Origin: Chlamydiota bacterium
GTDB lineage: Bacteria > Chlamydiota > Chlamydiia > Chlamydiales > 2-12-FULL-49-11
Length of the DNA stretch: 56,061 nucleotides
NCBI GenBank assembly: GCA_947478685.1
Contig: CANJWO010000006.1
Span: 1-56,061, forward strand
Direction: 5' to 3'
Shown here: positions 26,100-34,334 of the stretch, in pieces
How the letters are laid out: each line of letters begins with the position of its first letter
How positions within the stretch are numbered: the stretch's first letter is position 1
Program-made: the position numbers and the translations under genes
Notes under the pieces: generated by a model
What the model was told of the DNA's origin: nothing
Databases searched by the model: none
Seen by the model: only the letters and a program-made list of their open reading frames with translations

Positions 26100-26123
26100 C
26101 TTGCATCTTGCAAGCCTGACCCC
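26100..26123. repeat. REP-like element with small hairpin
   Basis: CTTGCA-TCT-TGCAAG is followed at once by CCTGACCCC. On the minus strand this reads GGGGTCAGG followed by a TTGCAAG hairpin, which from memory resembles elements linked to REP-associated (Y1-type) transposases. No such transposase is in the window. Confidence 0.35.
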
Positions 26124-26197
26124 ATTCTCTAGTTGTTAAAAAAACTTTAATTTTGCGAGTGGTAGAAATTGCTAACCATATGCTAAACTTCTTAGCT

Positions 26198-27190
26198 ATG
26201 AGTATTGTGCTTGGTATAGAGACTACATGTGATGAGACGGCGGCAAGTGTGGTTGTCGATGGTAAAAAAATTCTTTCAAATGTGGTTTATTCGCAGATTG
26301 AGACGCATAGGGAGTATGGAGGGGTCTTTCCAGAGCTTGCTTGCAGAAAGCATGCTGATGAATTAATTCCTATTATTGATGAAGCAATCAGACTTGCGGG
26401 TGTTGAAAAATCGGATATTGAATTAATTTCTGTAGCTGCAAGGCCAGGGCTGATGGGTGCTTTGTTGATTGGCCTGAGTACGGCAAAGGCGCTGAGCTAT
26501 AGCTGGAAAATCCCTTATGTTGGTGTAAATCATATAGAAGCACACCTTTACGCTGCTATGATGTCTGTAGATAATCCCCCTCTTCCTGCAATTGGTCTGA
26601 TTGTATCGGGTGGTCACACCTCTCTTTTAAAGATCAAAGCCTTGGGCGAGTATGAATGGTTAGGAAATACTTTAGATGATGCTGTTGGTGAAGCTTTTGA
26701 TAAAACGGCAAGACTTTTAGGACTACCGTATCCTGGTGGGCCTGAGATTGAGAAACTGGCGAGGCTAGGCGATCCGAAAGCAGTTCCTTTTAAACCGGGG
26801 AGGATGAAGGAAAAACCGCTACATTTCTCTTTTAGCGGACTTAAAACCCAAGTGCTTTACGCTATGGCGAAAAATCCTAAAAATGAGGATGTTGCAGCAA
26901 GCTTCCAAGAGACTGCACTAAACGATTTAGTCAACAAAGCGCTCCTTGCCCTTAAAACTTACTCTCTAAATGCCATTTATATCGGTGGTGGCGTCAGCAA
27001 TAATAGGCGTCTTCGAGAGCTTTTTGAAGAAAAAAAACCACCTGGTGTTCAAGTTTTTTGGCCGGCAAATGGTCTTAGTCTTGACAATGCTGCTATGATT
27101 GCGGGCCTTGGTTACCATGTCTATCAAAGCAAGGGGTGCGGCGACCCTTACGATCTTACTCCGATGCCCACAAATAAGTTGCTCTTTTAA
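26198..27190 (+). CDS. tsaD: tRNA threonylcarbamoyltransferase subunit TsaD
   Basis: Transfers the threonylcarbamoyl group to A37 of tRNA (t6A). I use the ATG at 26198, where homology begins (SIVLGIETTCDETAASVV); the frame is open 15 codons earlier. The protein of 330 residues has the metal-binding histidines in VNHIEAHLYA, plus GLIVSGGHTSLL, DDAVGEAFDK, PGGPEIEKLA and the C-terminal GGGVSNNRRLRE and SLDNAAMIAGLG motifs. The region between FKBP and this gene holds a hairpin and a REP-like repeat. No strong promoter is evident. Confidence 0.95.
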   Translation: MSIVLGIETTCDETAASVVVDGKKILSNVVYSQIETHREYGGVFPELACRKHADELIPIIDEAIRLAGVEKSDIELISVAARPGLMGALLIGLSTAKALSYSWKIPYVGVNHIEAHLYAAMMSVDNPPLPAIGLIVSGGHTSLLKIKALGEYEWLGNTLDDAVGEAFDKTARLLGLPYPGGPEIEKLARLGDPKAVPFKPGRMKEKPLHFSFSGLKTQVLYAMAKNPKNEDVAASFQETALNDLVNKALLALKTYSLNAIYIGGGVSNNRRLRELFEEKKPPGVQVFWPANGLSLDNAAMIAGLGYHVYQSKGCGDPYDLTPMPTNKLLF

Positions 27191-27233
27191 AGAAAAAACG
27201 GCATAATCGGGCCAAAAATTTGAGGTTTTACCC

Positions 27234-27395
27234 ATGGCAAAAAAGAAAGTTCGACAAGTCATTACTTTAGAAAGCACAGAGAGCTCATTTAGAATGAGTA
27301 CGGTTAAGAATCCGAGAAATACAACAGCCCGTCTCGAGCTAAAAAAATACGATCCGACATTAAAAAAACACGTTATGTTCCGTGAGAAAAAATAA
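27234..27395 (+). CDS. rpmG: 50S ribosomal protein L33
   Basis: A 53-codon frame, starting MAKKKVRQVITLESTE, continuing KNPRNTTARLELKKYDP and ending LKKHVMFREKK: the L33 pattern, in the Cys-less (zinc-free) form. GAGG lies about 10 bases upstream of the ATG. Position before the LolC/E-like and LolD genes matches what I recall of Chlamydiaceae order. A 145-bp inverted-repeat element follows it. Confidence 0.93.
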   Translation: MAKKKVRQVITLESTESSFRMSTVKNPRNTTARLELKKYDPTLKKHVMFREKK

Positions 27396-27413
27396 CCTGT
27401 ATACTGAGAGTGA

Positions 27414-27558
27414 TTCAAAAACTGGGAATTTTCAAGTCAGAAATCTTCGAATTTGAATTAGGCGAAGCCGTTGCCGAGACCGAGCTCTATTGTACTAGGT
27501 GAGGGCGAGGCAAATTTAAAGGTGGGGATTTCTGACGATGAAAAAACCAATTTTTGAA
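27414..27558. repeat. 145-bp element with 32-bp imperfect terminal inverted repeats
   Basis: The left arm starts TTCAAAAACTGG and ends GTCAGAAATC; the right arm is its imperfect complement, identical at the outer 12 bases (one change) and the inner 10, with a variable centre. The core holds a weaker nested inverted repeat around GGCGAAGCC. It has no reading frame and separates rpmG from the LolC-like gene, so it looks like a MITE-like insertion. Confidence 0.65.
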
Positions 27559-27585
27559 ACGCGAGCAGTATAAGGTGAAAAAGTT

Positions 27586-29202
27586 TTGTTTGAGCTGTTT
27601 TTTTTAAAAAGCTATTTGTGGCCCAAAAAAAGGCAACTGTCCGTTGCTTTAATTGGGCTTTTATCTCTCTTTGTCATTTCAATAGTTGTCTGGTTACTTT
27701 TACTCTTTCTCTCTATCACTGAAGGGATTGAGAAGACTTGGCTTTCAAAGCTAACCTCTCTAAATGCACCGATTCGAATCACGCCAACAGAGGCTTATTA
27801 CAACTCCTATTATTACCAGATTGATAGCTTAGCTAACGCTTCAAATTATTCGCTAAAGAGTATTGGTGAAAAGCTTAAGTCCGAAAAAACCGATCCTTAT
27901 GAAGGCGGTACTGATGAAGCAATCCCTAATTACTGGCCCGTAAAAGAGCCCTCAAGCATCGATCCTGTAAAATTAGCCTTCTCCTCCTTTAAGTCGCTTC
28001 AAACAAAATTTCCGAAACTTATTGCTGAAGACTATGAAGTAGCTGGCGCATTGATGAGACTTGAGCTCATTCGACCTAATACAAGAAATTTCCAAAGTTT
28101 TCTATCTCAGGTTTCCTATGTTGCCACCTACCCTCAAACCCCTTCTCATTTAGAACCGTTAATTCAGCAGCCTTCCATTGAAGATGTTAAACATTTAATG
28201 TATATGGCTTCGCTCTATTCAGAAACAGATTTACAAGAGCGCCTCCTCGCTAATACCATCTCTCTTGATAAAGCTGAGTTTAAGACCCATTTTGATGAGC
28301 CTCCTAAGCTTGCCCCGCCTTGGGCATACTTTGTTAAAGACAAACTGATCGTTCCTGAAAATGGGGTAGTTCTCCCTAAACAATTTAGGGAAAATGATGT
28401 CCTCCTCGGCGATAAAGGGTATTTTTCCTATCAAGCTGTAACTCCCATGAGCTCTCAAGAGCAAAGACTCCCTCTTCAGGTGGTTGGCTTTTATGATCCG
28501 GGTGTAATCGCAATTGGTGCCAGGTTTATCTTAGCCGATCCAACTCTTGTACAAACTATGAATGCAAATTGTCAAACAACCGCACTTGATCCTCTGTTGA
28601 CTAACGGCATCCAGGTTTGGTTTGACGATTTAAAGAAAACTAGGGTAATTGGAGAAGAACTTGCTAATGAATTTACAAAAGCAGGGATTTCAGAATATTG
28701 GAAAATAATCCCTTACTATGAATACGATTTTGCAAAGGAATTAATCAGCCAGTTTCAAAGTGATCGCTATCTATTTATGCTTGTAGGCGTCCTTATTTTA
28801 ACTGTCGCTTGCTCCAATGTTATCTCTCTCCTCCTTCTTTTAGTGAATGATAAAAAGCATGAAATTGGAATTTTACTATCTCTTGGAGCTTCAAAGAGGA
28901 GCATTGCCCTTATTTTCGGAGGCATTGGAGTCTCTGTCGGTTTTGTCAGCTCTCTAATTGGGATTACCCTTGCCTATCTTACCCTCTCTAATCTTGGTCT
29001 ATTTGTCAATTTCCTAAGCTCTATTGAAGGTCAGCAAGCTTTCAGCCCCCTTTTCTATGGCGACTCACTTCCAAACACTATGAGTGCAAAAGCGCTCATC
29101 TTTGTCCTCGTTGCCTCACCTATTCTCTCCCTCCTCGCAGGTCTAATTCCAGCGATCAAAGCTTGTAAATTAAAACCGTCGGCCATTTTGAGGTCAGAAT
29201 GA
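27586..29202 (+). CDS. LolC/LolE-like lipoprotein-releasing permease
   Basis: Inner-membrane subunit of a lipoprotein-release or MacB-type ABC transporter. The TTG start at 27586 has AGGTG eight bases upstream. Of 538 residues, the first membrane helix is at about 17-43 and three more lie at about 396-420, 440-468 and 505-528, with a large periplasmic domain between; the FtsX-like block reads ACSNVISLLLLLVNDKKHEIGILLSLGASKRSIALIFG in part. It is over 100 residues longer than E. coli LolC, mainly in the periplasmic domain. The stop overlaps the LolD start by four bases. It probably extracts outer-membrane lipoproteins such as the OppA-type or NodT-type ones in this window's lineage. Confidence 0.85.
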   Translation: MFELFFLKSYLWPKKRQLSVALIGLLSLFVISIVVWLLLLFLSITEGIEKTWLSKLTSLNAPIRITPTEAYYNSYYYQIDSLANASNYSLKSIGEKLKSEKTDPYEGGTDEAIPNYWPVKEPSSIDPVKLAFSSFKSLQTKFPKLIAEDYEVAGALMRLELIRPNTRNFQSFLSQVSYVATYPQTPSHLEPLIQQPSIEDVKHLMYMASLYSETDLQERLLANTISLDKAEFKTHFDEPPKLAPPWAYFVKDKLIVPENGVVLPKQFRENDVLLGDKGYFSYQAVTPMSSQEQRLPLQVVGFYDPGVIAIGARFILADPTLVQTMNANCQTTALDPLLTNGIQVWFDDLKKTRVIGEELANEFTKAGISEYWKIIPYYEYDFAKELISQFQSDRYLFMLVGVLILTVACSNVISLLLLLVNDKKHEIGILLSLGASKRSIALIFGGIGVSVGFVSSLIGITLAYLTLSNLGLFVNFLSSIEGQQAFSPLFYGDSLPNTMSAKALIFVLVASPILSLLAGLIPAIKACKLKPSAILRSE

Positions 29203-29873
29203 AATCAGGATATGTACTAATCGCTAAAGGGATCTCAAAAGAATTCTATCACCCTGAAAAAATTCTTATTTTAAAAGAGATCTCCCTCGAAGTTAAGCTC
29301 GGAGAGAGCGTTGCTATTATTGGCCCATCGGGCTCTGGAAAAAGCACACTGTTACAAATTTTAGGAACCCTCGAATCGCCAACTACTGGAACTCTCTATT
29401 TTTATGAGGATCAGATAGTTCCTAAAATGGTCGCTAGCATAAGAAACAAGCACTACGGATTTGTCTTTCAAGCAGGTAATCTCTTAGAAGAGTATTCCCT
29501 GATTGAAAACCTCCTTTTGAAAGCTAAGATTGCAAGGCGCCCAACATTTAAAGGGGCTGAAGCCTTTGAGGAGGCTCTATCTTTTATCGATCAGGTAGGC
29601 CTTACTCATAGAATTAATTTCCCTCTTAAGTATTTGAGTGGTGGCGAAAAGCAGCGAGCTGCGATTGCTAGAGCCTTGATGAATAATCCCGATCTTATTT
29701 TGGCAGATGAGCCCACTGGAAATTTAGATAAAGCCTCTGCAGAACATGTCCAAGAAATCCTCCTTAATTGTTGCAAAAAATTAAATAAATCTCTGATAGT
29801 TGTAACGCACGACAATAATTTTTCAAATCTTGTCGATACAAAGTTGCAATTAGAAAGTGGATTATTAAAATGA
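29199..29873 (+). CDS. lolD: LolD-like ABC transporter ATPase
   Basis: ATPase subunit for the upstream permease. The 224-residue protein has Walker A GPSGSGKSTLL, the Q-loop VFQAGNLLEEYS, the signature LSGGEKQRAAIARAL, Walker B LILADEPTGNLD and the H-loop VVTHDNNF. GNLLEEYSLIENLL is the segment typical of the LolD/MacB subfamily. It overlaps the genes on both sides by four bases, forming a tight operon with the permease and the prenyl synthase. Confidence 0.93.
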   Translation: MKSGYVLIAKGISKEFYHPEKILILKEISLEVKLGESVAIIGPSGSGKSTLLQILGTLESPTTGTLYFYEDQIVPKMVASIRNKHYGFVFQAGNLLEEYSLIENLLLKAKIARRPTFKGAEAFEEALSFIDQVGLTHRINFPLKYLSGGEKQRAAIARALMNNPDLILADEPTGNLDKASAEHVQEILLNCCKKLNKSLIVVTHDNNFSNLVDTKLQLESGLLK

Positions 29874-30688
29874 TTGCCAAAATGATTGATGAAAGAATTG
29901 AACAGATCGTTTCAAAGATAGATAATAAAATTCTTAGAGAGGCAAGTCACTACGCTCTTTTTCCCGGCGGAAAAAGAATCAGACCAAAAATGCTCCTATC
30001 TATATCTGGAAAGACAGGCCTTGATGTTGCCGTTGCAATTGAATTGATTCACACATATACACTCATTCACGACGATCTTCCTTCCATGGATAATGATGAT
30101 TTTCGGAGAGGTAACCCGACATTACATAAGGTCTTTGGCGAAGCCACAGCAATTTTAACAGGAGACTTACTCTTAACGCTTGCATTTCAAGTAATTGCAG
30201 AGAGTTCACTATCCCCCTCACTTGCCCTAAATGTCATTCTAAATATCTCAAAAAAAATCGGCGCAAATGGCCTAATTGTTGGGCAACTTCTCGATATTGC
30301 CTCAAAAAACAAACCTATAGATTGGGAAGAGCATCAACACATCTCTTTCAGAAAAACAGCCGATCTTTTTACAACAGCCCTTGTATGCGGCGCGATGATT
30401 AAGGGACTCCCAGAATCAGAAATAGCTATTTACACTCAATTTGGGCAAACATTTGGACTTCTCTACCAACTCAAAGATGATCTAGATGACCAAAATTCAC
30501 CCATCCCTATAAATGAGTTAAATCGAACAAAAGATTTACTGATCACTCATGCAGAGCATCTACTCTCGCTACTCTCCTCACCTAATTCGTTCTTAGCAGA
30601 TTGCTTGACCTCTTTATCTACAATTGCAGTGACAGAGATGTCAGACCAGACATTGAGCGCCGTTTCAACCATATCTAAAAACGGATAA
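29870..30688 (+). CDS. ispA: Polyprenyl diphosphate synthase (FPP/GGPP type)
   Basis: Isoprenoid chain elongation enzyme joining isopentenyl diphosphate to allylic diphosphates; Dxs of the same pathway lies at 51683. The two aspartate-rich motifs are HDDLPSMDNDD and KDDLDD, and FPGGKRIRPKMLL carries the substrate-binding Lys/Arg. The ATG overlaps the lolD stop. At 272 residues it is slightly short, and its C-terminal 47 codons are read in the opposite direction by the symporter gene (overlap 30547-30688). The usual C-terminal pattern is missing there, so the end may have been remodelled by a rearrangement. Confidence 0.9.
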   Translation: MIAKMIDERIEQIVSKIDNKILREASHYALFPGGKRIRPKMLLSISGKTGLDVAVAIELIHTYTLIHDDLPSMDNDDFRRGNPTLHKVFGEATAILTGDLLLTLAFQVIAESSLSPSLALNVILNISKKIGANGLIVGQLLDIASKNKPIDWEEHQHISFRKTADLFTTALVCGAMIKGLPESEIAIYTQFGQTFGLLYQLKDDLDDQNSPIPINELNRTKDLLITHAEHLLSLLSSPNSFLADCLTSLSTIAVTEMSDQTLSAVSTISKNG

Positions 30689-31791
30689 AACGGTAGAATA
30701 AGCCCCATCATAGTAAGAGGGACATCCATCCAAATCAAAAACGTGCTACTAAGGAAAAAACATCCCATTGGCACCCCTGCATTTCCAATTGCAGCCATTG
30801 TAGCAAGCCCGATCCAAAGAACAAAATCTATAGGCGAAAACGTATGTCCGTATGTTTGCGATATAAATAATACTGTCGTTAATATAAATGCGGCACACCC
30901 ATTCATATTAATCACTGTGCAGAGAGGAAGTGAGAAATTAGCTATCTTAGAGCTAATCCCTAAATTCTTTTCAGCAACTTGAAGAGTAAGGGGAAGGGTT
31001 GCATTTGACGATTTAGAGAAAAATGCAAGTGCTAGAGCCTTTGACGCTCCCTTTGCTGTCTTTAATGGGGATATCCCTTTCATTTTCAATATAATCGGTA
31101 TCACAACAAACCCTTGGATAAGATTTGCAAAAATTACGACACCTAAATAGAGCATTAAGCTGTGAAAATGAGAAAAATTGACCTTTAAATCTTGAACCAA
31201 TAGAGAGGTAAAAGCAAATATTGCAAGGGGCATAAAAATGGTAATAAACTCAGCCACTTTTAACACCAGTTTAAATAGTGATGAAAAGAGGTGACTTACA
31301 GTTTTTCCATTCTCTTCCGGAATCTTCAAAATAGCAATTCCTAAAATAAATCCCAAAAGAGCTATACCGATCATATTATTATCTAAAAAGGCCTGAACAA
31401 AATTAGAGGGGATAATATTTAAAAAAAAGGTGAAATAGGAGCCCTCATGAGCAATTTGACCTCCTTCTAAAATCATTCGAACATTTTTAGCCGGATCTAC
31501 AATAAGAAAGAGAATTAAGGCGACAGTAGCTGCCAAAAGCGTCGTAAAAAGAGTGTATCCAAAGACTCTCCTTCCAATCCTTTTCATCTCACTAAGGCCG
31601 CGCATATTTGAAATTGTCGATACAATAGCCAAAAATACAACGGGCGCTGCAATCAGTTTTAAAAAATTCATAAAAATGGTAGTTATAGCCTCAGCAACTA
31701 TCGTAACGGGCTTGAACCCCAGCAACCCTGCCCCTATTCCAGCTAAAATCGCAACAAGCATAACTAGATACGACTGCAAAAACTTTTTCAT
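30547..31791 (-). CDS. Dicarboxylate/amino acid:cation symporter (DAACS)
   Basis: Secondary transporter of the GltP/DctA family, 414 residues, taking up glutamate, aspartate or C4-dicarboxylates with Na+ or H+. Core motifs are SKSSNATLPLTL (re-entrant loop 1), NMNGCAAF (NMDGT motif, here with NGC) and GNAGVPMGCFFLSSTFL (re-entrant loop 2). The substitution in the NMDGT motif suggests an unusual cation or substrate preference. The ATG overlaps the brnQ stop by four bases, so the two importers are co-expressed. The C-terminal tail after NVWSDISVTAIVDKEV is encoded antisense to the prenyl synthase end. Confidence 0.9.
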   Translation of the reverse strand: MKKFLQSYLVMLVAILAGIGAGLLGFKPVTIVAEAITTIFMNFLKLIAAPVVFLAIVSTISNMRGLSEMKRIGRRVFGYTLFTTLLAATVALILFLIVDPAKNVRMILEGGQIAHEGSYFTFFLNIIPSNFVQAFLDNNMIGIALLGFILGIAILKIPEENGKTVSHLFSSLFKLVLKVAEFITIFMPLAIFAFTSLLVQDLKVNFSHFHSLMLYLGVVIFANLIQGFVVIPIILKMKGISPLKTAKGASKALALAFFSKSSNATLPLTLQVAEKNLGISSKIANFSLPLCTVINMNGCAAFILTTVLFISQTYGHTFSPIDFVLWIGLATMAAIGNAGVPMGCFFLSSTFLIWMDVPLTMMGLILPFYPFLDMVETALNVWSDISVTAIVDKEVKQSAKNELGEESSESRCSA

Positions 31792-32858
31792 ATAAGAACC
31801 TTGGTTTTTTTAACGCTAATGATATTAAAGATAGTGAGTACTATCAATCCTGGATAGATGATTTGAAGTATTGGCCCTAAAAATGCCGATATTCCGTTAA
31901 AATTAAGGGTGGATACAACAAAGGTGATAAGTAGAGATCCTGCAAGAATGATTTTATAACTCAATCTCTCTCTAAAAACCTCTTTATGTACAAATTCGGA
32001 GAATGAAGAGATCAGAGCTATTGCGGTCGTAAGACAAGCAAGTCCAATTGCTATGCACACTAAAATTCCACCATAGGGGCCGGCCAATTTAAAAGTAATT
32101 GCACTCAAAATTTCATCTTTCATAAGCAGCTCTCCATGCATAGCTGCAATATAGCTAAATCCGCCATAAACGATTATCAACAAGGTCATTGCTATTAGGC
32201 TCGCTCCGATTGAGATTCTATTCCTATTTTCTCTCCCTTTTAATAGAGCCCAAATCGTCGAAGAGAAGAAAAACGCAGCTAGTAAATCCATCGTATTATA
32301 CCCCTCTTTTAATCCTGTTAGGAAGAGTTCAAATCGCGCATCATCAACTTTTGCTAAATCCGCTGGAAAGGCAAACCCAAGAACTATTATTGAAATCAAA
32401 GAAATTAGCAATAGTGGCGTTAGAACCACTCCAAGCAACTTTAATAGCCGCTTTTGAGAAGCTGCAAACAGATAGATCACAATACAAGCACTGATTCCAA
32501 ATAGAGGTGCCGAGATCCCAGGTAAAAAACTTTGAAATGTTGTATACGAAAGGGCGATACATCTTGGCGTTGAGCCTAAGGGGCCTAATAGCGCAATAAC
32601 CATAAAGGCGATCAGAAATCCAGGCACTTTTCCAAGCCTTCCAAAAAATCTCTGCTGATCCCCATTAAACATGATCATCGCAAGAACTCCAGCAAACGGA
32701 ACAAATACCCCAGTTAAAACAAGCCCTAAAATAGCAAAACCATTTTTATCACCTGCCAATTGCCCTAAAGCAAGCGGGAAAATAATATTCCCTGCACCAA
32801 AAAACATAGAGAACATCGCAAGGCCAACGGCCCATGTCTCTTTATTAAAAATTTTCAT
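31788..32858 (-). CDS. brnQ: Branched-chain amino acid permease BrnQ
   Basis: LIVCS-family sodium- or proton-coupled importer of Leu, Ile and Val, which intracellular chlamydiae generally need from the host. The opening WAVGLAMFSMFFGAGNIIFPLALG is characteristic, as is GPLGSTPRCIALSYTTF. AAGGA precedes the ATG at good spacing. At 356 residues it is about 80 shorter than E. coli BrnQ, missing terminal helices, as the frame ends in LTIFNIISVKKTKVLI. It may be a naturally short form. It is first of a two-gene operon with the DAACS symporter. Confidence 0.9.
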   Translation of the reverse strand: MKIFNKETWAVGLAMFSMFFGAGNIIFPLALGQLAGDKNGFAILGLVLTGVFVPFAGVLAMIMFNGDQQRFFGRLGKVPGFLIAFMVIALLGPLGSTPRCIALSYTTFQSFLPGISAPLFGISACIVIYLFAASQKRLLKLLGVVLTPLLLISLISIIVLGFAFPADLAKVDDARFELFLTGLKEGYNTMDLLAAFFFSSTIWALLKGRENRNRISIGASLIAMTLLIIVYGGFSYIAAMHGELLMKDEILSAITFKLAGPYGGILVCIAIGLACLTTAIALISSFSEFVHKEVFRERLSYKIILAGSLLITFVVSTLNFNGISAFLGPILQIIYPGLIVLTIFNIISVKKTKVLI

Positions 32859-33016
32859 AAATTTTCCTTAGTTGTCATTCATTATCTGTAAATAAAATAT
32901 TTTGAAAAAAGAGTCCCTAGTGCGCGCTGCGCACACAGACAAGAAAGGAATATAGAGAAGAAAAACTCATAAAATAAGTTTACCAAGATACTATAATTTA
33001 CTACAATTAAAACCAG

Positions 33017-33565
33017 ATGAAATTTTTTATTATCCTTTTTGGTTTATCCTTTGCAGGAGAGCTAATAGTCCCCTGTTTCTTACCTTCAATACGAATTCTA
33101 GGTCTTCTCCCCTTCCTCCTTTTTGCCCTATCAAGATTTTCTCTACCTAGAGTTCTATGGCTCAGCGCACTTGCTGGTCTCGCTGTAGATTTACACTCCT
33201 TTGGCCCCCCTCTTGGATTTTTTGCCTTTAACTACTCTCTCAGTAGTCTAATTCTATTCCGCTATAAAAAGTTTTTTTCTGAGGAGAATCTTTTCTCTTT
33301 TGTCCTCTACGGCATCCTTTTCTCTTTTGTCTCCACTTTCATCCATTTTTTTCTTTACGCTATTCAAGATATCCACTTAAAACCCTCCTCTCTTACCTTA
33401 GCTACCGATCTTATCTGCATGCCTTTAATAGACGGCATCTATACTTTGGTATGGGCTTTATTGCCCCTCCTGTTGTATAAATATCTTACAGAACCTAGCC
33501 GAATGCACTTTTACAAAACAAAATTAGGAATCTTAATTCATGAGTTATCACGAATTACTCGTTAA
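33017..33565 (+). CDS. MreD-like membrane protein
   Basis: A 182-residue protein with about five membrane helices. Size, helix layout and the segment LAGLAVDLHSFGPPLGFFAFNYSLSSLIL resemble the MreD rod-shape protein, which works with MreC and RodA in septal or lateral peptidoglycan synthesis. The match is by pattern only. A TATAAT at 32992-32997 lies 20 bases before the start. The 3' end overlaps suhB by 26 bases. An alternative is an ECF-type or other small membrane protein. Confidence 0.5.
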   Translation: MKFFIILFGLSFAGELIVPCFLPSIRILGLLPFLLFALSRFSLPRVLWLSALAGLAVDLHSFGPPLGFFAFNYSLSSLILFRYKKFFSEENLFSFVLYGILFSFVSTFIHFFLYAIQDIHLKPSSLTLATDLICMPLIDGIYTLVWALLPLLLYKYLTEPSRMHFYKTKLGILIHELSRITR

Positions 33566-34334
33566 TGACATCCCGATATCTACATTAGAGAGCGTCGCGA
33601 TTTCAGCAATTCTAAGAGCCTCCGATATTGCAAAAGAGGGGTTTTATTCCTCTCTCACAATTCAAGAAAAATCGGGCCCTCACGATGTCGTCACTCAATT
33701 CGACAGAGAAGCTGAACATGCAATTATAGAGACTATTTCAAATACATTTCCGGACCACGCCTTTCTTGGAGAAGAGACTGGAAGCCGGGGCGTTCCCGCA
33801 TCAGCTATTACTTGGGTAATCGATCCGATTGATGGCACCTGGAACTTTGCTAGACAAATCCCCTCGTTTGGCTGCTCTCTTGCTGCAATGTATCAAAATA
33901 CAGTCTATGTTGGGGTTGTGATCGATCCAATTGCAAATGAGTTGTTTGTGGCTAAAAAGGGTTATGGAGCCACCATGAATGGTAAAAAACTGAGTATTAG
34001 TCCAAGATCTACCCTCTCCGAGTCAGGCATCTCTTTAAGAATTGAAATGCTTAAAAGCGTTCCTGAAAATTTAGGTGTTCTTAGAAGATCTGGCTCTGCT
34101 GTTCTCGATATGTGTTATGTAGCAAAAGGCTCATTAGAAGGCTTTGTCGACCGTAGCATCAACATTTGGGATTTTGCTGCAGCCATGCTCATCGTTCAAG
34201 AAGCTGGAGGAATTGTCACCACACTAAATAACACCCCCCTTCTTTTAGACCCGGCAAAAAAACAATCCATTATCGCAACTAACGGACTCATTCATAAGGA
34301 ACTATTAAAGTGGATATCGACGGAAAAAGAGTAG
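33540..34334 (+). CDS. suhB: Inositol monophosphatase family phosphatase (SuhB/CysQ-like)
   Basis: Mg2+-dependent, Li+-sensitive phosphatase family. The 264-residue protein has the metal-binding motifs GEETGSRG, then WVIDPIDGTWNFARQIPSFGCSLA, and near the end WDFAAAMLIVQEAGG. Substrate may be inositol phosphate, 3'-phosphoadenosine phosphate or NADP; SuhB also contributes to rRNA transcription in other bacteria. It overlaps the MreD-like gene by 26 bases and folD by 25. Confidence 0.9.
   Translation: MSYHELLVNDIPISTLESVAISAILRASDIAKEGFYSSLTIQEKSGPHDVVTQFDREAEHAIIETISNTFPDHAFLGEETGSRGVPASAITWVIDPIDGTWNFARQIPSFGCSLAAMYQNTVYVGVVIDPIANELFVAKKGYGATMNGKKLSISPRSTLSESGISLRIEMLKSVPENLGVLRRSGSAVLDMCYVAKGSLEGFVDRSINIWDFAAAMLIVQEAGGIVTTLNNTPLLLDPAKKQSIIATNGLIHKELLKWISTEKE

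Noticed and set aside
27241-27418. Minus-strand frame over rpmG and its downstream region
   Set aside because: It lies opposite the conserved L33 gene and has no ribosome site or recognisable product.
32929-32943. GTGCGC/GCGCAC hairpin as a terminator or operator
   Set aside because: Only six base pairs with a three-base loop and no U tract; too weak to call.
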